From the NCBI GenBank assembly GCA_017307505.1, contig JAFKEE010000029.1, positions 62,001-126,000 of the forward strand: DNA of 64,000 nucleotides. Reading direction: 5' to 3'. Made by a program: the position numbers and the translations under genes. The DNA is from Acidobacteriota bacterium. Its GTDB lineage: Bacteria > Acidobacteriota > Terriglobia > Bryobacterales > Bryobacteraceae. A model generated the notes under the pieces. That model searched no databases, was not told the origin of the DNA, and saw nothing but the letters and a program-made list of their open reading frames with translations. This document shows, in pieces, positions 45,012 through 53,423 of this stretch (its first letter is position 1; every line of letters starts with the position of its first letter).

Positions 45012-45064
45012 TGCCTCGACGGTCTACCTATACAGTAGCGGCGCATAGGTAGACCGTCAAGGCA
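45012..45064 (-). promoter_or_regulatory. PadR operator: 20-bp inverted repeat around the padR-ADOP promoter
   Basis: Arms 45012-45031 and 45045-45064 match at 19 of 20 positions with a 13-bp centre. On the minus strand, -35 TTGACG (45060-45055) lies in the distal arm and -10 TACTGT (45037-45032) in the centre, with a 17-bp spacer. The proximal arm covers the transcription start. A bound dimer would block RNA polymerase directly. Confidence 0.75.
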
Positions 45065-45103
45065 TGGAGAAGGGACTGTGATGGATGTAACGGGAGCTGT
45101 CGG

Positions 45104-46168
45104 TCAGATCATGTTCTTCTTCGCGTACTCCAGGCTCTTCTCCAGGTCCAGCATCTGCTGCATCTTGAGCGCCTCCTGGAATGCCGGCACCTTAGGCCCC
45201 GGAGCATCCTCAATCACCATCGGCGTCATCAGCGGATGGCCCGTCTTCACCAGCGACACAAACCGTGCAAACTCCGACGCGCGCCCCTTCGGAAATCCTT
45301 TCCAGAAGGAGTCCTCCAGATAAGGCACAATGCGCGGCGGGCGGCCCGTGATGACTTCCAGGTGCAGCGACGACTCCGGACACAGCTGCTTTTGCATGGC
45401 GCCGATCTTCTTCATGTCCACGCAGCCTTCTCCACACACGGTCCAGTGGGCGGCGCAGCCGCGCGGATGCTCGAACAGCGCGGTATCGCGAATGTGCGTG
45501 GTCATCGTCAACGGACCCAGCACCTCCATCGTGACCTCCGGGTGCTCGGCACACCAGATCGGATTCCCGGTATCCAGGCAGGCCGCCACATAGTCCTTGC
45601 CGGACTCTTCGATGACGGTCTTCGCTTCCCACGCCTGCATATCCCCGGAATGGTTCTCCAGCGCGATCTTCACACCGGTATCCAGCGCCACGCTCCGCGC
45701 GCCCTTGAATACCTTGATCGTGCTCTCCATGTGATACTCGATGCCCTTCCCGTCGTAGCGGTCCACCGTATCGCCGAGATAACAGCGCAGGCTGCGCGCA
45801 CCCACGAGGTGGGCAATCTTCAGCGCCTTGGTGAGATTCTCCACCGGATCCCCGAACGACGGCTTCCAGGCCTTCGCCGTGGGACAGATACACCCGGTTC
45901 CGGCATCGATGGCAATGTCCAGTTCCTTACCCTTGGCTTTGACTTTGGCGAGATGCGCCGGGTCGAGCGATTCAAAATCGTCCAGCGACGAGATCTGGAT
46001 GGCATTGCAGCCGTGCTTCGCCGCAAAGTCGAGGTGCTCCAGCGATTTCATGCGCCAGGCGCGCAGGGAGTAAGTGTCAAAACCAAGACGCAGTTTGGGG
46101 TTCTGCGCACGCAGGCCGGCAACCGTGGAAGCAAAGGAGGAGAGGAAGAAAGTGCGGCGGGATAGCAT
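45104..46168 (-). CDS. Exported TIM-barrel sugar isomerase/epimerase-like protein (AP-endonuclease-2 family)
   Basis: A 354-residue protein with a twin-arginine-type signal (LSRRTFFLSSFASTVAGLRAQ), followed by a xylose-isomerase-like TIM barrel: LRLGFDTYSLRAWRMKSLEHLDFAAKHGCNAIQIS, VGARSLRCYLGD, GVKIALENHSGDMQAWE, YVAACLDTGNPIW, MTTHIRDTALFE and SSLHLEVITG. Glu, Asp and His residues at strand ends fit a divalent-metal site. Such exported relatives are common in Acidobacteria and Planctomycetes, and their sugar substrates are mostly unknown. It converges toward the PadR promoter region and is transcribed in the same direction as PadR but not coupled to it. The signal implies folding with metal in the cytoplasm before export. 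Confidence 0.82.
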   Translation of the reverse strand: MLSRRTFFLSSFASTVAGLRAQNPKLRLGFDTYSLRAWRMKSLEHLDFAAKHGCNAIQISSLDDFESLDPAHLAKVKAKGKELDIAIDAGTGCICPTAKAWKPSFGDPVENLTKALKIAHLVGARSLRCYLGDTVDRYDGKGIEYHMESTIKVFKGARSVALDTGVKIALENHSGDMQAWEAKTVIEESGKDYVAACLDTGNPIWCAEHPEVTMEVLGPLTMTTHIRDTALFEHPRGCAAHWTVCGEGCVDMKKIGAMQKQLCPESSLHLEVITGRPPRIVPYLEDSFWKGFPKGRASEFARFVSLVKTGHPLMTPMVIEDAPGPKVPAFQEALKMQQMLDLEKSLEYAKKNMI

Positions 46169-46226
46169 GGGTACCGCCTCATCTTATCAGGGGGGATACC
46201 CATCGCCCGGCCACCGGCCGCGGCCC

Positions 46227-46634
46227 TCACCATTCGTTATAGGGATTACCCTCGAGCGACTTCTTGTCCGACTTCGACCGCACATCGAAGATGCCCGGCT
46301 CCGTCTGATTCACGCTGGTCACGGCGTCTTCCTGGATCGTCGTCCAGTCCGATTCACCCGTCATCGGATCCGCCGGAATCTGCCGCAGATAACCTTCCTG
46401 CACGAGGTCCTGCAGCGACTGAGGGGCCTTCGCCTTGTCGTAAGTGAACTCGTCAATCACCGTGCGCAGCGTGAAGAGATTCTGCCGCAGGACGCTCTCC
46501 TTGGCGCGGATCACGGACTTCTGGTACATGGGCACCGCCACAGCCACCATGATCGCGATGATCGCCATGACGATCATCAGTTCGATCAGGGTAAAGCCGC
46601 GGGATTTTCTACCATTCGGAGTACATCGTGCCAT
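46227..46634 (-). CDS. Type II secretion/type IV pilus pseudopilin (GspG-like)
   Basis: A 135-residue pseudopilin. The prepilin peptidase site is RKSRG-FTLIELMIVMAIIAIMVAVAVPMY, with Glu at mature position 5, followed by the long N-terminal helix and a GspG-like C-terminus (LRTVIDEFTYDKAKAPQSLQDLVQEGYLRQIPADPMTGESDW). The real start is the ATG at 46634, which lies inside the end of the preceding pseudopilin gene (26-bp overlap); the open frame extends further upstream without support. Together with the neighbouring pseudopilin and secretin genes it forms the outer parts of an export or piliation machine. The ATPase and inner-membrane platform genes are not in the window. Confidence 0.88.
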   Translation of the reverse strand: MARCTPNGRKSRGFTLIELMIVMAIIAIMVAVAVPMYQKSVIRAKESVLRQNLFTLRTVIDEFTYDKAKAPQSLQDLVQEGYLRQIPADPMTGESDWTTIQEDAVTSVNQTEPGIFDVRSKSDKKSLEGNPYNEW

Positions 46635-47076
46635 CCGGTGCCTTCTCCATTGATTTCGTATACACGTCGAAGACGTTCTGCCCGCCCCAGCCTGTCGACT
46701 TCGGGTCGTCCTGCGTGGAGCGGAGCCCCCAATCCGTCGATTTCGTGAACGGATCGCGCGGCATCCGGCGCAGGAACCGGATCTTCTTGCCGTTGGCGTC
46801 ATTCGCCATCTTCACGCCTTCCACCAATTGATCCAGTGTCTCTGGATAGCAATCGGTGCCCATCTTCTGGGCGATCTTATTTCCGTCACAGGCGTCCTTG
46901 TACTTGTCGATGGCCTTACGGAGTTCCACCAACGCGTACCGGAGTTCCCGTTCCTTCTCACGGCGCACCTTGAAGCGCGCCAACGGCAGCGCCATGGCGG
47001 TGAGCAGCGCCATGATCGTGAACGCCACGATCAGCTCGATCAGTGTCAGCCCGCGTTGATTCCGCCTCCTGCGCAT
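46609..47076 (-). CDS. Pseudopilin (prepilin-type N-terminal methylation site), GspG-like
   Basis: A 155-residue protein beginning RRRRNQRG-LTLIELIVAFTIMALLTAMALPLA, a prepilin cleavage site with Glu at mature position 5. The soluble part contains ALVELRKAIDKYKDAC, CYPETLDQLVEGV and FLRRMPRDPFTKSTDWGLRS. This resembles the major pseudopilin GspG C-terminal region, including the RDP-T block near its calcium site. It starts 4 bp after the secretin gene's stop and overlaps the next pseudopilin gene, so the three are one operon. Two GspG-like pseudopilins side by side could form a mixed filament. Confidence 0.88.
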   Translation of the reverse strand: MRRRRNQRGLTLIELIVAFTIMALLTAMALPLARFKVRREKERELRYALVELRKAIDKYKDACDGNKIAQKMGTDCYPETLDQLVEGVKMANDANGKKIRFLRRMPRDPFTKSTDWGLRSTQDDPKSTGWGGQNVFDVYTKSMEKAPDGTMYSEW

Positions 47077-47080
47077 TGCT

Positions 47081-49519
47081 CTATTTCACTGTGATCGACG
47101 TCACCGGGGCCGTCACCGGGATGCTCTGCAGCCGCGCATCCCGCAGCGTCAGATCGGCCAGCGTGATCTGGGATGTGCCCGCGGCCACCGCCGTGAACTT
47201 CAGGTTCACCAGCGTGCCCGAGCCCGAAATCCCACCGGCTCCCGGAAGACGATTCATGTTGACGATCGCCATGCCCTGCGCTTCTACCTTGGATTCGGAG
47301 AAGGTCACCTGCTGCCCGTCGCCGCCCATGAAGTCGCCCTTGGTTACTTCCACCAGCTTCAATACCTTGTTGTCGTAAGTCACGCGCATCGGCGCCGTGA
47401 AGAGATCGGTCACGTTGTCCACCTGGAGAGTCACGGTGAACGTCTCAGCAGGACTCACCTGCGACGCGGACGGCCGCAGCATCATGGTCGGCGTGCCGGG
47501 TCCGGCGGTCGGCCGGCCCAGGCCCGGATTGTCGGGGCTCACGGCGGGATTCGTCTGTACCGCGGGCACCGGCTGGTTCTCCGCCTGCGAGCGCGGCATC
47601 TCGGCGCCCGGAACAACCGGCGTAGGCACCGTGGGCTTCGCCGGAGCAGCCATCGGCAGCCCGGAAGGTCCTGCACCCGGCTTGGGCGAGGCCACGGGCG
47701 CTGCCTTCTTCGCATCCTTCCTGGGCGCGTAGTTCAGCTTGTAGATGGTTTCGGAGCCAGTTGCGATCGCGCGGACATTTTCCGCCGTCACCTCGGGTCC
47801 GCGTACGATGTGCGGCACCAGCGCCACCAACAGGTCCGAGTTGATGTTCTCAATACTGTCGGTGGAGAAGAACCGTCCGAAGAACGGCAGGTTCATGAGA
47901 CCCGGCAGGCCGCTCCGCACTTTGGTCTGCGTCGCCTGCATCAGGCCGCCAATCAAAGTCACTTCGCCTTCTCTGACTCGGATGATATGGCTCACTTTGC
48001 GCTGGCCGATAACAGGCTGCGAGAGGCCGCCGACGTCCACCTTGTCGCGAATGTTCGAAATCTCGAACTCCACCTGCATCGACACTTCATCGTTGGAGTG
48101 GATGCGAGGAGTGAGGTCCAGATTCACGCCCACTTCTGCGAACTGAAACTGAGTGGACACCAGCGGGCTGACGCCCACCGCGCCCGCGCCGGACTGAAAT
48201 GAACCGGTCGCGTAGGGATACCGGTCGCCGAGGCGCAGGGTGGCTTTCTGGCCGTCGGTGGCTCGCACCTGCGGAGTGGTGAGCACCTTCGACGAACTGT
48301 CTTTCGCCAGGGCCTCGACAAACGCGCCAGGCACGGTCGCCGACCAGTCGCCCAGCCCCAAGCTGCTCAGCCCTTTCAAACTGACCGAGCCCGAACTGGA
48401 ACCACCGGGCGTCGGGGTAATGCTCGAAGAGAATCCGTTCTTGCCGCCCGAAACCAGCGACATACCGATGTCGCGCGTCTTGTCCTTGTTCGCCTCCATG
48501 ACGATGACGTCCACGACAACTTCAGGCTTGGCCTTGTCGAGGTCCAGCAGCACCTTTTCCGCCAGGGCGACCTGGTCCGCGGTCCCGCGCACTACAATCG
48601 CCGATTGAGAATTTACCGGGAAGACTTTGCGCACGTCCGTCACGGTACGCATGCCGGTCATCACCTCCTGCAGTTCCTGCGGCGAGGTCAGGTTCTGCAG
48701 ATAGAAAATGCGCGTCACCTGCTCTTCGTAGTCGCGCCTCTTCGTGACATTATCCTGGGTGACGAAAATTGTATTGCTCGAAAGCGGCTTCACATAGGTC
48801 TTCGTCAGGAGGGCCAGATAGTCGAGAGCTTCATCCAGCGTCGTATTCGACAGATCGACGGAGAACTTCTTCTGCTGATCCTGGAACTCTGAGTCGAACA
48901 GGACATTAATGCCCGCAACCTTGCCCAGCGTCTCATACAGCACCTTTGTGCCCTGATTGGCCATCTTGAGGCCCAGAAGTTCCTGCGAAATCGGCTTCAA
49001 CTCCGGAAGGGGCAGAATGCGGGAGGCCCGCTGCTCGGCATCCTTCCGCGCCATCTCCGCGGGGGTCATGCCCGCCTCATTGGGAGGGGTTGCGGCGGCG
49101 GAGTTGGGATCTTCTTTCTTCGCCTTCTCCCGCTCGATCATGGCGTTCGTGCGGCGCATCTCCTGCTCGGCAATGGTCGAGGCAGGGTCGATGGCGAACG
49201 CACGTTGAAACTCCGCCAGGGCGCCTTCGAGGTTGCCCTCACGGCGCAGTTTCTGGCCGGCATCGACGTGCAACTGGCCCGCGGCAAAACGCACCCGGCG
49301 CAGCGCGAGCACATAGCCTGTGTCCCGCGGATCCGCCGCTACCGCTTTCTCATAGAGGTCGAGAGCTTTGTCGTATTCCCGGGCGGTCTCCGCCGCCCTG
49401 CCCAGCTCCAGGAACTTGTCGCCCTTCTTGTTGCCGGCGAATGCCAGCGGTACGGAGATGGCCAGGAAAACCAGCCCGCAGGCGGCCGCCAGGGCCGCTA
49501 AACGATTCATCTTCGGCAT
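47081..49519 (-). CDS. Secretin (GspD/PilQ-like) with N-terminal TPRs and a C-terminal cohesin-like domain
   Basis: An 812-residue exported protein. Signal helix LAALAAACGLVFLAISVPLAFA; TPR-type helices (about residues 25-110: KFLELGRAAETAREYDKALDLYEKAVAADP); secretin N-domains (VAGINVLFDSEFQDQQKKFSVDLSNTTLDEALDYL, RIFYLQNLTSPQELQEV); then the secretin channel core (VVDVIVMEANKDKTRDIGMS, KVLTTPQVRATDGQKATLRLGDRYPY, VREGEVTLIGGLM, LPFFGRFFS). A Pro-rich linker (about 590-680) leads to a cohesin-like beta-sandwich (VSPAETFTVTLQVDN, APMRVTYDNKVLKLVEV, GSGTLVNLKFTAVAAGTSQITL). The start ATG at 49519 follows AGGT-rich sequence. Cohesin fused to a secretin should lie at the pore mouth or periplasm and may bind the pseudopilus or cargo. 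Confidence 0.88.
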   Translation of the reverse strand: MPKMNRLAALAAACGLVFLAISVPLAFAGNKKGDKFLELGRAAETAREYDKALDLYEKAVAADPRDTGYVLALRRVRFAAGQLHVDAGQKLRREGNLEGALAEFQRAFAIDPASTIAEQEMRRTNAMIEREKAKKEDPNSAAATPPNEAGMTPAEMARKDAEQRASRILPLPELKPISQELLGLKMANQGTKVLYETLGKVAGINVLFDSEFQDQQKKFSVDLSNTTLDEALDYLALLTKTYVKPLSSNTIFVTQDNVTKRRDYEEQVTRIFYLQNLTSPQELQEVMTGMRTVTDVRKVFPVNSQSAIVVRGTADQVALAEKVLLDLDKAKPEVVVDVIVMEANKDKTRDIGMSLVSGGKNGFSSSITPTPGGSSSGSVSLKGLSSLGLGDWSATVPGAFVEALAKDSSSKVLTTPQVRATDGQKATLRLGDRYPYATGSFQSGAGAVGVSPLVSTQFQFAEVGVNLDLTPRIHSNDEVSMQVEFEISNIRDKVDVGGLSQPVIGQRKVSHIIRVREGEVTLIGGLMQATQTKVRSGLPGLMNLPFFGRFFSTDSIENINSDLLVALVPHIVRGPEVTAENVRAIATGSETIYKLNYAPRKDAKKAAPVASPKPGAGPSGLPMAAPAKPTVPTPVVPGAEMPRSQAENQPVPAVQTNPAVSPDNPGLGRPTAGPGTPTMMLRPSASQVSPAETFTVTLQVDNVTDLFTAPMRVTYDNKVLKLVEVTKGDFMGGDGQQVTFSESKVEAQGMAIVNMNRLPGAGGISGSGTLVNLKFTAVAAGTSQITLADLTLRDARLQSIPVTAPVTSITVK

Positions 49520-49650
49520 GTTAGACCTAATCTTGCTCCATCGGCCACCTCGCCGCGCCATGCTAAACTCAAGGAAAAGGCGCTACGCGTTCCTGGCACT
49601 TCTTCTCTACTGTTGACGTTTCAGACCGCCCGCGCGTGGAGGCGAATCTA

Positions 49651-50130
49651 ATGGCCGCGGACAAATCAGGCATCAAGCTCGTCTCCGAGAACCGCAAGGC
49701 CTACCACGACTTCTTCGTTTTGGAGAAGCTTGAGGCGGGCCTGGTGCTCACGGGGACCGAGATCAAATCGGCGCGCGAGGGAAAGGTCCAGCTTCGGGAC
49801 AGTTACGCCGACATCATCGGCGGCGAGGCCTGGATCCTCAACGCCCACTTCAGCCCCTACTCCCATGGCAACATCTGGAACCACGACCCCACCAAGAAGC
49901 GGAAGCTCCTGCTGCATAAGCAGGAAATTCTTAAACTGTTCGCCAAGGTGCGCGAAAAGGGCCTGGCTCTCATCCCGCTCAAACTCTACCTGCGGGACGG
50001 GCTGCTGAAATGTGAGCTCGGCGTTTGTAAAGGCAAGAAACTGCACGACAAACGCGAAGCCGAACAGACCCGCGACCAGGAGATGGAGGCCAAGAAGGCC
50101 ATGAATCTGAAGAATTCGAGGAGCTACTAG
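49651..50130 (+). CDS. smpB: SsrA-binding protein SmpB
   Basis: A 159-residue RNA-binding protein needed for tmRNA-mediated rescue of stalled ribosomes. The family blocks are present: NRKAYHDFFVLEKLEAGLVLTGTEIKSAREGKVQLRDSYA, YSHGNIWNHDPTKKRKLLLHKQEI and LIPLKLYLRDGLLKCELGVCKGKKLHDKREAE, with the basic C-terminal tail ending KNSRSY. Start ATG 49651 is supported by GGAGG at 49638-49642 (8 nt); the upstream GTG at 49636 is inside that site. The tmRNA gene ssrA itself is not seen in the window. It is followed 7 bp later by pepA. Confidence 0.97.
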   Translation: MAADKSGIKLVSENRKAYHDFFVLEKLEAGLVLTGTEIKSAREGKVQLRDSYADIIGGEAWILNAHFSPYSHGNIWNHDPTKKRKLLLHKQEILKLFAKVREKGLALIPLKLYLRDGLLKCELGVCKGKKLHDKREAEQTRDQEMEAKKAMNLKNSRSY

Positions 50131-50137
50131 TCCAGCC

Positions 50138-51601
50138 ATGGAATTGATACTCAGCCGTACGCCTGCCGCCGCCATTGAGGCCGATGTGCTTCTGGTGATC
50201 AGCTTTACCGACGAACGGGCCGGCAACGACCTCTCCGAAGGCCTCGTCTCCGAACTCTATGACCGCGGGGAGTTTACCGGCAAGGCGCTGGAAACCGCCA
50301 TCATCCACCGGCCCGGCCCCCTGCGCGCCGGCCGCCTCGTCCTGCTGGGCGGCGGCGACAAGGCGAAGTTCACCGCCAACGACATGCGCAAACTGGGCGG
50401 TCTGGCGGTTCGTACGCTCAAACCCAAGGGAATCAAGAACATCGCCATCGCGCTCAGCGGCGATACGCTCAGTGGTTCCATGCTGGAAGCGCTGGTGGAA
50501 GGCGCCATCCTCGGCGACTTCGAGCCCGACCAGCTGAAGACGGACAAGAAGAACGCGGACAAGAAGATCGAGCAGTTCCGCATCTCCGTCCCGGACGAGA
50601 CCTCCGAGCTGGTGAACGCCTTACGCAGCGGACGCGCCATCGGCGAGGCCCAGAACTTCGCCCGCACCCTCGTCAATCAGCCCGGCAACCTGTTGACCCC
50701 GCTGAAGTTGGCCGCCGAAGCCAAAACCATGGCCGAGGAATTCGGCTTGGGCTGCGAAATCCTGGATGAGGCCCAGATGCGGCAGCTTGGCATGGGCGCC
50801 CTGCTGGGTGTGTCCATGGGCTCGGCCGAGCCGCCCGCCTTCGTCATCCTCCGCTACACGCCGCCGGAGCCGCCCAAGACGGAAGACCACCTGGCCATCG
50901 TCGGCAAGGGAGTGACCTTCGATACCGGCGGTATCTCCATCAAACCCTCCGATGGCATGGAGAAAATGAAGTACGACATGGGTGGCGCCGCCGCGGTCTT
51001 TGGCGCCATGCGAGCCATCGCCCAGTTGAAGCCGGCCATTCCCGTCACCGCCATCGCCCCCTGCGTCGAGAACATGCCGGGCTCCAAGGCCCAGCGCCCG
51101 GGCGACATTGTCACGACCTACCAGGGAAAGACAGTGGAAGTGCTCAATACGGACGCCGAGGGCCGCCTGATCCTGGCGGACGCGCTGACCTATGCCGCCC
51201 GCCACGGCTGCACCCACCTGGTGAACGCCGCCACCCTTACGGGCGCCATCGCAGTTGCTCTGGGCCATCTCTACTCCGGGGTTTTCTCCAACAACGAAGC
51301 CCTGCAGGAAAAGGTCCTCAGCGCCAGCAGAACGGAAGGCGAGCGGATGTGGCCATTCCCGATGGACGAAGACTACAAGGAGTACCTCAAGTCCGCGTTC
51401 GCCGACATCGGCAATATCGGCGGACGCTGGGGCGGCTCCATCACCGCCGCCAAGTTCCTGGAAGAGTTCGTCGAAGGCAAGCCCTGGGTCCACCTGGACA
51501 TCGCCGGCGTTGCCTGGCTGGACGACGGCAAGCCGTTCCTGGCCAAAGGTCCCACCGGCACTCCGGTCAGGACATTCGTGCGTCTCGCGCTCAACTGGTA
51601 G
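50138..51601 (+). CDS. pepA: Leucyl aminopeptidase, M17 family
   Basis: A 487-residue cytosolic metallo-aminopeptidase. The C-terminal catalytic domain has VGKGVTFDTGGISIKPSDGMEKMKYDMGGAAAV, with the first metal ligands, and the family signature NTDAEGRLILADAL. The N-terminal domain (about residues 1-165) is the usual macro-like regulatory domain. The length and all metal-binding Lys, Asp and Glu positions are as expected for a hexameric enzyme with two metal ions. It is 7 bp after smpB and likely co-transcribed; peptide degradation after ribosome rescue makes a sensible pairing, though this is inference. Confidence 0.95.
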   Translation: MELILSRTPAAAIEADVLLVISFTDERAGNDLSEGLVSELYDRGEFTGKALETAIIHRPGPLRAGRLVLLGGGDKAKFTANDMRKLGGLAVRTLKPKGIKNIAIALSGDTLSGSMLEALVEGAILGDFEPDQLKTDKKNADKKIEQFRISVPDETSELVNALRSGRAIGEAQNFARTLVNQPGNLLTPLKLAAEAKTMAEEFGLGCEILDEAQMRQLGMGALLGVSMGSAEPPAFVILRYTPPEPPKTEDHLAIVGKGVTFDTGGISIKPSDGMEKMKYDMGGAAAVFGAMRAIAQLKPAIPVTAIAPCVENMPGSKAQRPGDIVTTYQGKTVEVLNTDAEGRLILADALTYAARHGCTHLVNAATLTGAIAVALGHLYSGVFSNNEALQEKVLSASRTEGERMWPFPMDEDYKEYLKSAFADIGNIGGRWGGSITAAKFLEEFVEGKPWVHLDIAGVAWLDDGKPFLAKGPTGTPVRTFVRLALNW

Positions 51602-51624
51602 GCATCTAAGGGCTTGAGGAGATC

Positions 51625-52446
51625 ATGACGCTCCGCTGGCTCTCTCTGCCACTGCTATCGTGGGCCGTATTCCCGGCGCTCGCGGCGCAGCCCCCTGCCG
51701 GCCTGTCTGACGAGCAAAAATCGGACTTCCTGCGCCAGGCGCCGGTGATTGCCGTCAAAATCCTGAGAGAGGGTGTTACCAGTTCCCATCGCGCCACCCT
51801 TCGCAAGGGCGGCCTGACGCACGACGCCCACATCCAGACGGTGGATGAATCGGGAGTGATTGCCAGCTCGATCAATTTTGAGCGCGGCTTTTCAGACAGT
51901 TACCGGCACAACCTGGCCGCCTTCGAATTGAACCGGATGCTGGGCCTCGAACGCGTCCCCGTCACCGTGGCCCGGGAATACCGCCGGCAGCCGGCGTCCT
52001 ACACCTGGTGGGTAGATAACGAGCTCATGACCGAACGCGTCAGGCAGGCACGGAACATCCGGCCGCCCAGCGGAACCATCTGGAACGACCAGGTGTACAT
52101 CATGAAGGTCTTCGACCAACTCATCTACAATGTCGATCGGAATACCGGCAATATTGTCATCGACAAGGGCTGGAAACTGTGGATGATCGACCACACCCGC
52201 GCCTTCCGCATCCGCATCGACCTGATGAACGAGGAGGAACTGGTCCGCTGCGACCGGGCCCTGCTCGAGCGGCTGCGCAAACTGGATCCGGCCGAGGTAC
52301 GCTCCCGTCTCTCCCCCTGGCTGTCCCCCCAGCAGATCGATTCCATGATGGCCCGCCGGGATCTGATCGTCCGCCATTTTGAGGAGCTCGCCGTCCAAAA
52401 GGGCGAAGCCAGCGTCTATTATGAGTACCTCGAAAAGAACCCATGA
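51625..52446 (+). CDS. Exported PI3/4-kinase-like (atypical kinase fold) protein
   Basis: A 273-residue protein with a signal peptide (RWLSLPLLSWAVFPALAAQ). Residues 169-178 (NVDRNTGNIV) align with the catalytic loop D-R-H-x-x-N of phosphatidylinositol and related atypical kinases: Asp171, Arg172 and Asn176. Residues 187-192 (MIDHTR) align with the metal-binding D-F-G equivalent (Asp189). AAFELNRMLGLERVPVTVAR (98-117) matches the N-lobe helix region of HipA/FAM20-like kinases. I see no clear beta3 lysine, so activity is uncertain. SD GAGGAG precedes the ATG. Its stop overlaps the ATG of the phosphatase gene (ATGA). Expected site: periplasm or cell surface. Confidence 0.6.
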   Translation: MTLRWLSLPLLSWAVFPALAAQPPAGLSDEQKSDFLRQAPVIAVKILREGVTSSHRATLRKGGLTHDAHIQTVDESGVIASSINFERGFSDSYRHNLAAFELNRMLGLERVPVTVAREYRRQPASYTWWVDNELMTERVRQARNIRPPSGTIWNDQVYIMKVFDQLIYNVDRNTGNIVIDKGWKLWMIDHTRAFRIRIDLMNEEELVRCDRALLERLRKLDPAEVRSRLSPWLSPQQIDSMMARRDLIVRHFEELAVQKGEASVYYEYLEKNP

Positions 52447-53423
52447 GACGCCGTGACTTCCTGAAACTGGCCGCCGCCGTCCAGATCGCATCGCCGGCGC
52501 GGCTCGTGGCCGTTGGCGACGTCCACGGTGACCTCGACCGTTTTATCGACGTGCTCTCCATGGCCGGCCTGGTGGACGATTCCGCCGCCTGGTCCGGCGG
52601 TCCCGCAACGCTGGTACAACTGGGCGACGTGGTGGACCGCGGAAGCAAGTCCCGTGAGGTCATCGACTTCCTCATCGCGCTCAAAAAGCAGGCCGAGCGT
52701 GCCGGCGGAGCCATTCATTGCCTCATCGGAAACCACGAAGCGATGCGCATGTACGGCGACTTCCGCTACGTTGCCGCTGCTGAGTATCAGGGCATGGCCA
52801 CCTCCAAAAGTGAGCGGGAACGCGACCGCCTCTTTGAAAAAGACCTGGCCAGGATTGCCGGCGCCTCCAGCCTGAAAGACCGCAGCGATCTCTCGCTCGG
52901 CTATCGCTCGAAATGGGAGAAGGATCACCCCCTGGGGCAGGCCGAACTGGCGCGGGCGTTTTCGCCCAAAGGCCCCTACGGAAAGTGGATTCTCGTTCAG
53001 CGCGCCGCTCTGCGCCTGGACGGTACGCTCTTCGTACATGCCGGCATCTCGCCGAAGTACTCCGAATGGTCCGAATCGAGACTGAACACAAGAGTCAAGG
53101 AAGAACTCCAGGCAGGTGATCGACTCGACGACGAGTCTGTGTGCAAGGACACCTTGGGTCCACTGTGGTGGCGCGGTTTCTCCACGGATTCAGAATCCGA
53201 ACTCGCGCCGCATGTTGAGTCGCTGCTCCAGAAACACCAGGTGCGCCGGATCGTGGTAGGACATACCCCAACCCAGGATGGAGTCGTCAGCCGGCTGGGC
53301 GGCAAACTCATCCTGGCGGACGTCGGCCTGTCCACCGCATTCAGCGCGCGCCGGGCCTGCGTCGTGATCGAAAATGGCGAGGCCCACGCGCTGGATCGCG
53401 GGCGCAAGCTTCAGCTCAAGTAG
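52443..53423 (+). CDS. Exported calcineurin-like metallophosphatase (Shelph-like)
   Basis: A 326-residue exported phosphoesterase with a twin-arginine-type signal (RRRDFLKLAAAVQIASPA). The dinuclear metal site is complete: GDVHGD at 25-30, GDVVDRG at 61-67, GNHE at 96-99, and later FVHAG and VVGHTPTQDGV. The spacing and the extra helical insert between GNHE and FVHAG are those of the Shewanella-like phosphatases, several of which dephosphorylate proteins on tyrosine. It is translationally coupled to the exported kinase-like gene by an ATGA overlap, which suggests they act on the same extracytoplasmic target. Its 3' end overlaps the convergent epimerase gene by 13 bp. Confidence 0.85.
   Translation: MRRRDFLKLAAAVQIASPARLVAVGDVHGDLDRFIDVLSMAGLVDDSAAWSGGPATLVQLGDVVDRGSKSREVIDFLIALKKQAERAGGAIHCLIGNHEAMRMYGDFRYVAAAEYQGMATSKSERERDRLFEKDLARIAGASSLKDRSDLSLGYRSKWEKDHPLGQAELARAFSPKGPYGKWILVQRAALRLDGTLFVHAGISPKYSEWSESRLNTRVKEELQAGDRLDDESVCKDTLGPLWWRGFSTDSESELAPHVESLLQKHQVRRIVVGHTPTQDGVVSRLGGKLILADVGLSTAFSARRACVVIENGEAHALDRGRKLQLK

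Noticed and set aside
49560-49616. 18-codon frame between the secretin and smpB genes (ends in a hydrophobic stretch and Cys)
   Set aside because: Too short, no Shine-Dalgarno, and could arise by chance; no conservation evidence available.
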